A DNA stretch of 64,000 nucleotides from Topomyia yanbarensis. Lineage: Eukaryota > Arthropoda > Insecta > Diptera > Culicidae. Shown here one piece after another: positions 35,640 to 47,829 of this stretch. The DNA is taken from positions 184,615,725 through 184,679,724 of the forward strand of contig NC_080671.1 in assembly GCF_030247195.1 (NCBI RefSeq). The letters run 5' to 3'. The notes below the pieces were generated by a model. It saw nothing but the letters and a program-made list of their open reading frames with translations, was not told where the DNA came from and made no database searches. Within the stretch, counting starts at the first letter, position 1, and every line of letters starts with the position of its first letter. The translations under genes were made by a program, and so were the position numbers.

Positions 35640-36165
35640 TCACTGCTTTATTTTTAATGTAAATCGTTGAAACAAATAATTGAAGAAATTGAAGAAAAAT
35701 ATTTTTGTTGATTGTGGTTACAAACTGATTAAAAATACTAAAATAGGTAAAAGATATTAAAAGTATATTAAAAACTATTGAAATAATGCAAATCAGCCAA
35801 AGATCCAGTGAATAAGTAGGAATAGAGAAAGGAAACACAAAAAAAGTAGTGCAGCATGTTTCGATAACGGAAACATATGTCACGAAAAAGCGATGATCTC
35901 GATGCTATATTTGATCAAGAAAGACAAACCGTCCACCTGGAAATTCATATAGATTGCGTTACACATATTTGAACTTGAACTTGAGCCTATCGCGTAGCGA
36001 AGGCTGTTGAATTTCTCTCTATGCAACCTCGAATAAGACATATTTTGACAGATGGCCTACTTTCGGTAGGCACAAATGTTACCAATGACCCCCATTCGTC
36101 ATATCTTCATTTTGCCTCCATATTCTCATCACCCTCTTCATTTTTCAAAGGTCATGTTGACATTG
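35640..36165. other. no gene or element recognised
   Basis: AT-rich; nothing supported. Confidence 0.4.
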
Positions 36166-36169
36166 AAAA

Positions 36170-36870
36170 TCTACGATACGCGGCGAACAGCGCGCTTTAA
36201 TTACACATTCGATCACCTATCCACTACTGTCCCCCGTACTCTATTCCACACACTCTCACTCACTCGCTCCAGAAAACCAGCACAGTTGTTCGATGTTTAT
36301 ATGTTTGCATTCAAGCATCGCTCGGGTCTTCCGCGGTGAGTGGGTTGTGGCTGGTATCTTCTTTCCGAGGCATCAGAGTGTCAAATTGCGCCTTGGCAAT
36401 CGAAAAAAAGAACTGAATAATGGTTCGATCGCAAACAGCACCAGGCGAACAGAGCTGTCACCGAAGCCAAACACGGTCACGACAACGACGACAGCGATAG
36501 CGACGACGATCGTCATCGTGGCGGCCACCGGTTTTTAGAAGTTTCGTAGTCTGCAACTCGCGATCGTTGCATATCCCACGGAAAACACCCCGCAGCTCAG
36601 ACCACAGTAGCGCAGTTGCGATGAAAAACAAATAGTAGGAAAATCGCTTAGCGCAAGCGTCAGGGGTGTGTGTTTGTGTGTTTGTTTGTGGCATTTTTTT
36701 CGCTTCGCCTTTTAGCGCAATGACATTGAACTTGCTCAAGAGTCGATATATCACGTCCGAGTACGAAGCCGACGGACTGCCTTCACTGTATGGTTTGGGT
36801 GGAGTGTTGTGGTGGTCGGTACCTGCGATGAGTGAATTCTTCAGCGCCGATCACAAGTCATCATTTTAAT
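36170..36870 (+). other. GC-richer unique stretch, possible exon or promoter
   Basis: Unlike its surroundings, this stretch is GC-rich, without inverted termini or matches elsewhere in the window. It contains CACTCTCACTCACTCGCTCC, a CGACAACGACGACAGCGATA-type CGA-rich tract and a G/T tract near 36665. An ATG at 36720 follows an AT-poor leader and opens 49 codons (MTLNLLKSRYITSEYEADGL...) ending at 36869. This resembles a 5' UTR with first coding exon, but no family match, promoter element or splice pair can be defended. Confidence 0.2.
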
Positions 36871-37800
36871 GAAGGCACATTAAGCCGTACGCGGATTACA
36901 TATTGGCTACTAGTAATTATTTAGCTGGAAGATGGCCGTAAATTATATGATGCGTAAAACGGTGCCTTAAAACAAGAAATGTGTTCCCAAATTCTTAAAC
37001 AACTCATTGTGAAATCTGGAATAGTTACGTTTGTACGTTACGAAAACAGGTCAATGAATATAATCATGGTACAATCTGTCTAACACGAATACATTCTAAG
37101 GACTGCAAGCTTAGTTAATAGTGATGAGCTTTTGCATTTGTGGGTACACGGGTACCTTGTCATCGTGTTAAAGGTAATTTTTGATGGACACAAATCGGTT
37201 AGGCACATAAGAGCTGATGAATATAACTATCCATTTGAATAATAAATTTCACTTCCAAAAGACGAAAAAATTGAAAATCTGAAACTCAAACATTCTTCCG
37301 TAATCAAATTAATCTATTTTTCATGATCAGTCCGTCAAAATCCACAACAAATCATGGTGATATGTAAAAAATTTTACTTGTAAATTAAGGTTATTATCCT
37401 TTGCTCTACGAATGATTTTTTTAAGAAGGGTAAGGCTTTCAACGTGAAAAAACACTTTTGTCCCGATTTTTTTTAATGTGAGTGAAGTGAATTGATCAAA
37501 ACTTTAGTACATTGTAACATATCATTTAAATAAAATTCTGTAATCTTTCAATGCAAAAAAATTGCCAAGCGACTCGAAACTGACGAACTGACTGACGAAA
37601 CTATTTATAGAACATCTCTGGAAAAACACGATTTGCGGTGTTAACTGCCATTCAAAAAACTACATCACCGATTCATTTCAAACTTACTGCCTAAACATTC
37701 TTTGTATAAAATACCTTACCCCCTTCTTTACATAAAATATGCTACCCCGAACATTTTCATCTAACACATCAAAACTCTGGATTCTATTATTCAAAAGATA
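36871..37800. other. no gene recognised
   Basis: AT-rich; nothing supported. Confidence 0.4.
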
Positions 37801-37804
37801 TAAG

Positions 37805-38262
37805 TAGGGGAACATGGCGAGACTTGACCAAGCACAGACTTGTATTATTGGTTATAACGTGTTCTACTAGGTTCTTAATTTTTTTTTCAAAAATATTTTT
37901 ATACTTGTTTCGGTGCCTTAAGGTAATTTTAAAAGTTTGGAATGAAAAATCCATTCCTTATAGAAAATACTCCGTAATTAATAAATTTGCGTTAAATAAT
38001 CTAATTTTTCTCTATCTTTGTATAGACATATCTACTCGATTAATAATTACTTTTAAAGTACTCATACATTATTTTATTCTTTATGAACCAATGAAATGAT
38101 TTTACATAAATCGGAACATTGAAATAGTTACTACTAAAATTTGCATAAATCGGAACATTGAAATAGTTATTACTAAAATTTGCACGACATTGAACGCAAA
38201 CTAATGTTGGGGAGACTTGACCAAGATTTTAACATTAACAGTAGGGGAGACTTGACCAAGCT
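37805..38262. repeat. three copies of GAGACTTGACCAAG and a 39-bp tandem repeat
   Basis: GAGACTTGACCAAG occurs at about 37819, 38214 and 38247, two of these preceded by GGG. Between them a 39-bp unit starting CATAAATCGGAACATTG is tandemly duplicated (38105-38143, 38144-38182). The set looks like one end of an element whose partner end I could not find. Confidence 0.6.
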
Positions 38263-38889
38263 GTAGTAAACTAAAGAAAGATAAAAAAATCTGATATTTA
38301 CTATGCTGGGTTACCTACAGTTAATGTTAATCAAAAATATCGTGTCCGCCATTTTTTGCTCAATTATACCTTAAATCATGATCTTATATGTAGTTGAAAA
38401 GGAAATATATTTTGTTTGCCCCAAATGAGTGATATTGGTATTCCAAAGAACCCGAAAAAGGGCTCATAACTTTTCAACGATAATAGTTAGATATTTGGAG
38501 CCAGAAAAGAAAATATTCGCCTTAAAACAATCTCTAAGTTACTTCAGTTTTGAATCAATACCGCAAAAGTTATTTGAATAAAACAGTTATTCTAAGAAAC
38601 ACCCTAACCTTTGATTTTAAATTTGTTATAAAATGAAAAGTAGGACAGATAGAGCCTACATTTCTTCAACAAACTTCTAAAACTTCTCAATCTACAACCT
38701 CACTGAAGGTCATATGGCTCTATCTAGAATGTTCAAAAAGTAAAATTTCGGATCTTGGTAAAATTAGATTTACCCCATTGTTTTAACAAAAAGAAAGGGC
38801 TCACAAACTATTAAAGCTTTTCCAAAGACATAATAAGGCTAAGTGGTTTAGTTGTTAGTAAAATCTCAAAATTTGCATTCTGGACCACT

Positions 38890-40345
38890 ATGCATCGGTT
38901 GAATAGACGATACAAGCGAATGACTCATTACAACTAATATTTATTGTGGTAATTGGAAAGCAGAACAATGGATCCGACGAAATCCTACAGCTGTAGGTCA
39001 GAACAATCGATTCGTGATTGTTAGAACGATGATGAAAATTGTTTTGGAAACATCCCGAAGAATAGATAGAAGTTCGAGATAGATAAGTTTACGGCAATCT
39101 TGATAGCTCAGAACAAAATTAGATTGAACAACTGCATTTTCGAGTGTACAATGGACCAAAACACTTTGAAATACCTTTAAGTAGTGTACATTAGACTGCC
39201 CAAAAAAATAATGAATTTTTGAAAACGCAATCGGCCCACCCCTGATTCGATTCCTAGTCCCACCAGGAGTACTTGCACCAAATTTGAAGCAAATCGGACA
39301 AGTCTAGCTACCGGACCAACGTGCCTGAAATTTGTATGGTATTTTTCGACAATTTACATGGAGAAAACCTACTAACTCGCATTTTTGTCGCTAGGTGGCA
39401 CTGCATGTATCGTATTATCACCATAAGTGAAAATAAGAAAGATAATTTAATTGTCTACAACTTTGGCGAAGACTGCTAGTGAATCCGGTTTTGCTAAAAG
39501 AAGTTATTAAACTTTTAACGAAGTGATGTCTGAGTTAGTTTTGCATGGGGCCTAGCAGTGCATAGTTGTGTATCAGTACTCGATTCCCACGAACTATGAA
39601 TTTTTGTGACATAATCGATAGGTTTAGCCCAATAGTATGTTCAGAAGAATTATAAGACATAATACAAGTTATGTTTTGGTAGGAAAATTTTAGTTCCAAA
39701 TGTGACCGCATAGAGGGCGCCAAAACTAACTTTACATAGAAAAGAGATAGAATATCATGATGTTCGGAAGAATTATTGCAAAATGTCTGTTCTACAACTT
39801 TGTAGAAGACACCTAATTTCTATCTCTTTCCGTTGAAAAGTTAGTGTTAGCGCCCTCTATGTGGTAAAATGTGGAACTAAAATGATCTAATCAGAACATG
39901 GCCCGTATTATTTACTACAATTATTCTGAACATACCATAGAGCTAAATCTTATGGTTATTTCACAAAAATGTTTAGTTCGCGCGAATCGAGTACTGGTAC
40001 ACAACCATGCACTGCTAGGCCCCATGCAAAACTGACTCAGACATCACTTCGTTAAAAGTTTAATAACTTCTTTTAGCAAAGCCGGATTCACTAGCAATCT
40101 TCGACAAAGTTGTAGACAATTAAATTACCTTTCTTATTTTCACTTGCTTGCGATTTGCTTCAAATTTTGTGCAAGTACTCCTGGTGGGACTAGTAATCTA
40201 ATCAGGGGTGGGCCGATAGGGGTCATTTTTTTCCTGTCACCCTAGTGTACATCCAAGAAGTCCTTACAGTTCCAACCATCAAAGACTTGGGTCACGATAC
40301 TCAGAATGCTTTCTGCTTATGTCGCTACCAGCACGAAGCGAACGA
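38890..40345 (-). mobile_element. jockey-like LINE relic, split by a hAT-like foldback
   Basis: On the minus strand the two parts, 40245-40345 and 38890-39191, read continuously as the distal part of an RT ORF (KDFLDVHYLKVFQSVLV, then a HCTLENAVVQSN-like patch). The intervening 39192-40244 is a separate insertion with an 8-bp duplication. Degraded, no complete domain. Confidence 0.65.
39184..40252. mobile_element. hAT-like foldback element, 1053 bp
   Basis: Element 39192-40244 is flanked by GTGTACAT (39184-39191 and 40245-40252). Ends TAGACTGCCCAAAAAAATAA and (complement) TAGGGTGACAGGAAAAAAAT are loosely paired; inner arms pair much better, for example CCCACCAGGAGTACTTGCAC at 39269 with its complement near 40168, and GCATGGGGCCTAGCAGTGCA at about 39543 with its complement near 40006. 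The arms nearly meet in the middle around 39720-39850. A fragment of one end of this family lies at 62805-62920, and another copy starts at 63797. Confidence 0.85.
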
Positions 40346-41440
40346 CAAAATCGCTACTTTTATCTTGTGGGCATTGTCTGAAGAACAAAGGAAGCAGTTT
40401 CTTCTATACTTTCTGTAATGAACTATAAATATAACTGAGTATCAGTAACAAAACGTACTGCTTTTGCATAAAACGGTAACCATTGACTTCCGGTCTTTTC
40501 GAACATTCCTGATCTGGAACAGGCTTACGGAAGTCGAATTTATCCAGTTTAACCCTGTCAGGCTTTTGGTGCTAATAACGTCCAGGAAATTGTTCCAAGC
40601 AAAAAGATAGATTTCAAATTACATGATTTGGCACCACTTACTTGCCAAGTGGTCATAAGAAGATTCAGTCGTATTTTGGAGGAGAGGAATCTATTACGGA
40701 GTTATTTCAAATTGTGTTTTTGGTGAGAATGCGAGTGAACCAACCCAAATTTGTGGCTGCTGCTCAAGCAATACTGACAACTGCACAACTACATCAAAAT
40801 CAACCGCCTATACCTTCTATTGTCTTTTCGGTAAGACCACGCAATTGCGGCATTAAACTCATATTACCACAAAGGTAGTAAACGGTGGAATGACGAATTT
40901 CGGTAGTTGTTCATGTATGTGCGTCACACAACCAAATACTTTTTCAGTATGTGTCAACCGGAATTCTGGCACATTTCTGCTCGAATTCAGGTTGGAATCT
41001 GTCCTAATATTGGCAGAAACCAGCCAGAATCACGGATTTTTTTTTACTGGGTAGGTTGGATAGTGAAATAAAAATTTTAGGCAGTTTCCGGATCCGGCAC
41101 AGCTCCCGATCCGGACCAGTTCCCATCCCCTTTTCCCCTTATCAGGTCCAAACCTGAACCAAGCCCAAAATTGGTGCTTAGATCCAGACAACTGTCTGGA
41201 TCCGGACCCTCGGTAACACCAAAACACGACAATGAGAGCGACATTAGTGACCCCCATGAAACAGTTGACGATGAAAGATCTTCGTGTGCAATGACAAGCC
41301 GCACACACATGATCGGATAGACTATCACTAATAATCGTTTTATTAGTATTTTTGGCATCTTGGTAATATATGAAAGACCCACGGGCGCCGTGAGCTAACG
41401 CAAGCCGTTAAAAACACTAAAATCCTAAGGTTGTAGAAAC
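40346..41440. other. no gene recognised; GGATCCGG-rich patch
   Basis: Mixed sequence. At 41085-41215 GGATCCGG-like words recur (41087, 41110 and 41200 region) in a GC-richer block. The meaning is unknown. Open frames (40642-40878 plus, 41077-41382 minus) have no recognisable motif. Confidence 0.35.
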
Positions 41441-41444
41441 TTTG

Positions 41445-41800
41445 GAAATAGTGTATTCCATATGTTTCTTAAAATTTAGTTTGGAATCTAGCAAAAGTCC
41501 TTGGCGGACGATACTCGTTGTTGAACACTGAACAGTCTGCAAAATATTATAGTTGATCTTGACTATTAAAAGTTATTGAAAGAAAGAGATAAGCGAGCAT
41601 TTAGAAGCATTCATGAATTCCATCATGTTCACATCACACCAATTTATGAAGTTATCCATTTGATGTTGTCCAACATCGACAGTGCAGTCATACACTTAAT
41701 TGCAAGTTTTTAAGTTATTCAGGTAGAGTGAAAATAAGAAAGGGCCAAGAGGACTGCCCTGAGGAACTGATGAAATGATCCGTGTCGGTTGTATTATTTT
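41445..41800 (-). mobile_element. jockey-like LINE relic, antisense
   Basis: The minus strand gives LDSKLNFKKHMEYTISKVST in a degraded frame near 41440-41500, corresponding to the usual LGV.LDSKL.F..H post-RT segment of jockey-type LINEs. It is more diverged than the relics at 25 and 34 kb and is probably from a related family. Confidence 0.6.
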
Positions 41801-43374
41801 TTCATAAGTCTGTCATAAAAAATACCTGAAATTACCTATCCCACCGAAATCTAATCATCCAAGACACCCGGGATTAATAACAATGAGGACTCTACTCACA
41901 TCCTAGTGTAAACTAATTTTGATGCCGACACTCCCGGACAAATATACCCATACTATTAACCACTGGGGCAGTCGATCCAATCGTTAAAATACACAGTCAG
42001 TCTACTTATAGCAATCAAACGAGATAGTTTGCTTTTATTCCGCGATCCAAAATACCTCAACAGTTGTCTGTCGGTTCTTTATGTCACAGATTTGTCGGGA
42101 ACTAAGGCCGTGAGTTCGTTGGGCTGATAGTGAAGATTGGTCAAGTTTTGTGGTACGGACACAGTTTACACTAGGATGAAGACCCTGACCCTGACTATCA
42201 ATTCATCATCGTTCTTCAACCAAGCCACACCCGAAGAAATCGAATTACAAAACAATCGTAGGTATAGCCACGCTATCCTACAACAACGCACCTCACCAAT
42301 ACACGCAAAAGTACCGATATAAACCGGTCGATGCGAATAACCAAGCTAATTATCATTTACACTCGGCAGCGCTGAGGTCAAGCTCACCAGTACATAGCAG
42401 AACAGTTCGCGGACACGGATTTTGCAATTCTAACTACTTGACTTTTATATTCTCTATTCAAGAGCTCAGCTTACACGAGGGTTTTATGGCCATATTTTCT
42501 TCCTAGGCTTAGTACCAACAAACAGGTACCACATTTTGCAAGTTGATCAACTTCATCTCATGATAGCGGTAGTTAATACAGAGACTGGTCTTTTGCAGTT
42601 ATGCAGAATAATTAACTAAAATTAAAACCTATCGGGTGCTTCTGCATGGCTGCCTACCCACGGCAAAGCTTAGCCAATTAATAGACCGCTACAATCGTAG
42701 TTGATAATTTTACCGCAACTACTAGGCATACTCATAAGTTCCCACTTGGCGTCACCCAGAACCGGAATTCAAAGCAAAAATAAACGAACGATTCGCTTTA
42801 AAGACTTTTCAGAGCCTTTCAAATAAAGATTTTGCTAGTTTGCAGTGCCTGCTAGTAAAAGCAAAGCGGGTGTCCTTCTCAGATGTGAACATTCGCTTTT
42901 CAAAAATCAAATGAAAAAATAAGGAGCCGCGAGCTGAGTTCAGCAGTCCACGCACTGACGCAACAAAAGATCTGTATGACACTATGAAAAAGACCATCTG
43001 TCAGTTCCCGAACACGTAAGGTTTCTTTTGAAAGGTTTAGTTTCGATTGGCAACAATGAAATCAACATGAGCCGGTCAGAATTACTCAACCACCCACTTT
43101 GTTCGATGGATTATTTGGTATATGAATGCTAGACATTGAATCTAAGTACCGAACCTAACCTTACCAACCGGCTGCCTTGCCTTATACGACGTATTTGCTC
43201 GGTGCTAAAGGATTTATTCGACACATTCACAGTGTGGATTAGCGTTCACCTAATCTCGCATGCCCCGAGAGCACAACTGCCATGCCGCAATCTTTGGGTG
43301 AGGTCATTTTTCGTTTTTTTCAAGCTCGCTCACGTTCGCACCTCTTTGTAATCGAGCGCGCTGAGTAGGGTTTA
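41801..43374. other. no gene recognised
   Basis: A GC-moderate stretch. Plus-strand fragments (about 42137-42480) have coding-like patches, including TPEEIELQNNRRYSHAILQQ, but no motif or long frame. Possibly a decayed retroelement gag; not supported further. Confidence 0.3.
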
Positions 43375-43375
43375 T

Positions 43376-43503
43376 CTGGGTAAAACGGGCCGTTTAGCTC
43401 ACTTTAAAATGGAACTAATAAAATTAACAGCACTGTAGACTAACAAATTAATTTGAATGTATTATTTATAAATTGATTACCCGTTTCACCCGAACGTCCC
43501 CTA
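43376..43503. mobile_element. small TA-flanked MITE, about 124 bp
   Basis: TA at 43376-43377 and 43502-43503. Imperfect ends GGGTTTATCTGGGTAAAACG and (complement) GGGGACGTTCGGGTGAAACG. Confidence 0.5.
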
Positions 43504-43504
43504 C

Positions 43505-44036
43505 CGTGAAAAACAAACATCGACTCCACATGAGATAGAACTCAGCTGGTCTAGCCATCAATTGAGCAATGCTTAACAAATTCTGGTCACCTTTCGAAAC
43601 CGTCAGTCAACAAATAACGCGACGGTGAGCTGAGTCGTGCAAAGTGAAAAGTATTATGACTAATATTCGTGAAACCGAACGATACATTTAACGGAGAAGG
43701 AAAGCGCACACTACATTAATTATCAAAAGGGAATGTGTAGGCAACCCGCCAGCCTCTGTAGTAATGGTACCTATTTGTACATAGACCTCCCGTCTGAGGG
43801 CGAGCGACTTGCAACGACCGACATCACCTTTGTCGAAACTGTAGTGTGCCATTTAAACATGAATTACATAATTATTACCACAGCGCCAAGCGATTTTTTT
43901 TTTGCAACGCACTGCCGTCCCTAACCTATGAGCTTACTGTTTGGAGTTTGGAAATACATAAAGAATCGCTCTCAATCAAGGCAACTACGGGTAGAAAGCC
44001 TCACGTGGTGCTGTTGTTGTGTCTATTGGAACTATG
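43505..44036. other. no gene recognised
   Basis: Overlapping plus-strand frames of 63 codons (43733-43924, 43846-44037) with no motif. Confidence 0.4.
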
Positions 44037-44317
44037 AACTGGTCGGTGTTAGGTCAGACCGGACTAAGTGACAAATTATTGATTTCGAGAAAAAAAAGAG
44101 TGGATCGCAGCATCCTTTACATTATAATTAAAAATATATTTTTGTCATAACTCTTGCTTATTGTTACATATTTCAAATCTGGCAAAAATCGAATGTAGCG
44201 GAAGAAATTCTTTACCCAGTCTTATCATTATCTCATTTTTTGATGTTTTGCGACTTAGTCCGGTCTGACTTAACACCGACCAACTAGAATTGATAACACC
44301 GACCAACTAGAATTGAT
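44037..44317. mobile_element. inverted-repeat element, 241 bp, 4-bp AACT duplication
   Basis: Element 44041-44281: GGTCGGTGTTAGGTCAGACC pairs with the complement of the right end, GGTCGGTGTTAAGTCAGACC, and matching continues through GGACTAAGT (29 positions, one mismatch). AACT flanks both ends (44037-44040 and 44282-44285). The right edge is part of a 23-bp tandem duplication (44272-44294 and 44295-44317) that includes the last 10 bp of the element, so it arose after the insertion. Confidence 0.85.
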
Positions 44318-46570
44318 AATTTGTTGTTAGGTCTGTCTCAACAAAAATAATTTGATGCTTTGGCAGGGCGCACCTTTTCGATTGATTTGGCGTCAAAACG
44401 CCGGTTTCAGAACTCCCAAGTTACTAAGATATGGTAATGAGCCTATTTGGGCCTTATTCTTTAATCACTATTCATTTGAGGCCATTAGTGAGTAGCGTCT
44501 GTCATCTTTGTTCGATGCATTGGCTCAAATGGGAGGATAGAAATTTAGGCACTCGATTGGAGTTTTCATTGGGCTCAAACACTGGTATTTTACAATTTTT
44601 AGACATTTTTGTTACACCACTAGTTCTTAGAAACGAAGCAACGATATTGATAACAATTTACAGGTATTCTATATAATGAAATAGCGCGGCACCCTCCCAA
44701 ATAGAGCCTAAAAAGGCACCGTATGAGCGCAAACGTATTTTTCAGCGCAAGCACTACGCAAAGGTCAATGAAATAAATACGTTGCAATGCGACGAGTTTC
44801 TTATAGAAACAAAACAAAAATCAAGGGAGATGTCCTTCACAAGTGCACGGTGCAGGTCGCTGGAAACGTGACAAGATGACAAGCAGGTTCAACTGCGCAG
44901 AAAGCTACTCGGCGATGATGACTGCAGCTAATTTATGTTTTCTGAAACCTTGTTTTTGGCTGTAGTTCTCGTTTATTTGAATTTATTATGACAACACCTC
45001 CACGCACACGCGAATGAAAAAAAAAACAAACAAGTTTTATGGTCAACACTGTCCACTCAGGGTTCTGAAAGGGCAATAAAGTTGATTGGTTGCCATTCGA
45101 AACGGGTGAAACGATGACGACTACCACGGCAACTGACAAGAGAGAAGTTTGCTAATTTTGAACAGTTTGTGACTTGCACAAATACAAATGATGGGAGTGG
45201 CAAGAACGGGTTCAGCACTATAAAAGGTATTGTGTGAAGCAACGGGTTTATTACTGATGATGTATATAAATAGTAATTTAGCTATTGACAGAACAATATA
45301 ATAGGGTCTCTGTTAAGTACTACTCTATTCGATTCAAATAGAACACACTAAATTTGATGATGCTCACAAAAGCCTCAATTTTTTCTCTTTTGTGGAAAGC
45401 GGAAATGAAGAAGAATACGAGAAAAGCCTCAAGTTTTTCTCTTTTGTGTGAAGCGGAAGTAAAGAAGAATAAGAGAAGAGCGGTGCTTTGCATGGAAAAG
45501 GCGAAGAGCTTTTTTTTCATCTCCCTAATTATCAATCCATAATGAAGTTGCATATTAAATCCAAAAAAGGTGAATTCTTGGAGTTGAAAACTTAATAAAA
45601 AAAACAGCTCCCGAGATGGAAGCTCTAGCTGTGTTTACATGTTCAATATATTCAAATACACTTTCTCGTGCATTTGAAATTGCAGTATTTAGTGTATATT
45701 TTAAAATATTTTAGTAACGCGTGTAGCGATTGGACGCCCAGAAAAGTAGTGCCGTTGAATTTTAGCATTCCGAGCGACTTTCCACTATAGTTTAATTCAA
45801 ACAAGTTTCGAAGATCAAAGATGAGCATAAATTATCTGGGTCACCCAGAACTCTTCAGAGATTGCCTATTGAGAAATAATAAAAACACCATAAAAGTTTT
45901 AATAGTTTGCCAAAGAAGAACTGAAGTGAATTGGCCTCGAAAATTAAAAAGCAAATGGCAGGGCATCCTATGGACATCGGGTGAGATGAATGTGCAAACA
46001 TTTACCTTTAATTGAAAACTATTGACTCGAAGTCTAATAATCACAACACATTCAAACACAATACATTGAATTATCCTGTTACACATTGTTAAATAAGTTT
46101 TGCTAATTTAAGAGCCGAATGACCCAAACTTTGTAATTTACAACGAGTGCACAACAGAATTGTACAGTTCCAGTGGAATACTACTAATTAGTAACTTACC
46201 AAAAAAAATTATTTAAAGATGTAAAACATTTTTATGAACATGGTTTTCTAAAATGGGCACCCTCTTTGTTCGAGAGGTCGTATTGATGTGCTCAGATTTT
46301 TTGACACTTTCTGCGTTTGTTGTTGCATATGTGGGATGAACTTTGGCCAAAAATCAACTCATTACTTTAACGGCAAGTAACGGCAACGGGTAAAACGGGA
46401 ATCGAAAATTGGACCGATAAAATAGGTAGAAATTTAAAAATCTCTCCAACTTTATTTATTTCGTTTATTTCGATTAAATTTCATTAAGTTTCTCTGAAAG
46501 GGCATTGGGAGAGTATGAAAATAGGATATATCTTTTCGTTATACGTTCTTGCAACAACCTAATTGAGACT
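44318..46570. other. no gene recognised; one 54-bp tandem repeat
   Basis: Apart from the tandem repeat at 45371-45478, open frames are short and without motif. Confidence 0.4.
45371..45478. repeat. tandem repeat, 2 x 54 bp
   Basis: Two units starting AGCCTCAATTTTTTCTC and AGCCTCAAGTTTTTCTC, 54 bp apart (18 codons). A plus frame (45354-45542) reads KASIFSLLWKAEMKKNTR then KASSFSLLCEAEVKKNKR, and the opposite strand is also open. No homology recognised. Confidence 0.85.
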
Positions 46571-47329
46571 AGGTCGTCGCTGGTGTGCTATCTTATGACA
46601 AACGCCATTTTGGGGAAAACTGAATTAGATATGCCATATCACTTGTCTAAAAATACTCTACAAAGTGACATTTTCAGAATTTTGACATTCTGCTTGGAGA
46701 CTGAAATATAGCCAAAAACGCACTGAGAAATTTTTAATTTTTTGCTTCAAATGACTGTGTCTGGGTATTGGCTCAAGTTATTTTGATGTATATGATGTTT
46801 TTATGCGTAAAACTATCTGAAAAACACAATGGTATAGTTATTTTCAAAATAAAAGTTTACGAATTGTGAGAAAAATGCAGTTTAAGTCTTAAGCTGGAAG
46901 TATAGCATATTTGGCAACACTGTAACCAAAAATAACTATTTTTTCTAGATTCCCTGACTCATTTCCTTCAAAATGCATCTCACCAATTGTTTATAGACCA
47001 AATAAAAGTTGAAAATTGATGATTTTTTTCTATGGAAAATTTTCCAAGCACGATTATGACAAACCATACAAATTTTGCCAGCAATACACACCTATGACAC
47101 GTGTGAATGCGATTTTTGTTTACATTTATAGTAAAAACTCAGAGCATAGTCAACCCATCTTCGTAATATTTGAGAGAATAATACAGAATAGATAGAAGCA
47201 TCAATTGTCTTCTTTGATTGGTTATACCATTTATAATTTTCAGGATATTCAATATCAAACTTTAAAAACCGTTTTTCTCGAAATGTGCTAAATGGCGCTT
47301 GTCATAAGATAGCACAACAGCGACGAGGT
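46571..47329. mobile_element. foldback MITE, about 751 bp, AGGT flanks
   Basis: Element 46575-47325. CGTCGCTGGTGTGCTATCTT pairs with the complement of the right end, CGTCGCTGTTGTGCTATCTT, and continues through ATGACAA(A/G)CGCCATTT (36 positions, two mismatches). AGGT lies on both sides (46571-46574, 47326-47329). The interior is AT-rich with no coding frame. Confidence 0.8.
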
Positions 47330-47490
47330 GTTTAAGCTTAGAACTATAAGCTTGTGGTAATAACTTTTTGGGGTGTCTTGAAATTCGCGAACTGTTACAT
47401 TATGTCAGAAGCTCCAAATATTCTCACAATGTATTTTTTCTCAAGTTCCTTTGCCAACCTCTTTTTCATTCAAAACTCTGTCATTTTCAG

Positions 47491-47829
47491 ATTTCTCATG
47501 CGATTCTATCCCAATTTGATGTATTATGGTCATATTTTTCCCTTTCAATATCAACTATTATATCAATAATAGTTTTATAAACCTTCCGGATTATTTTGCA
47601 TGAATTTCCCTAAAATACTTTGATTAAATTCTGCTCTAGACCACACTTGTGCGATATTGAAAGGGAAAAATATGAATATAATACATCAAATTGGGGTAGA
47701 ATCGCATGAGAAATCGGAGTTCGAGATGCCTTGGGAATAAATAAGAATAATTTAGCGGCCTTGGTAATTAAAAATGTGTGAGGCTAAAATACACCAAGGG
47801 GCTGATAAAACGGGTCTTCACTGTATTTG
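47491..47829. mobile_element. inverted-repeat element end and hairpin
   Basis: 47491-47552 and 47650-47715 are inverted copies (ATTTCTCATGCGATTCTA(T/C)CCCAATTTGATG) around a loop of about 100 bp. The right margin 47806-47829 (GATAAAACGGGTCTTCACTGTA) looks like the terminus of a known type of mosquito MITE; its left partner was not found, so the outer limits are uncertain. Confidence 0.6.
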
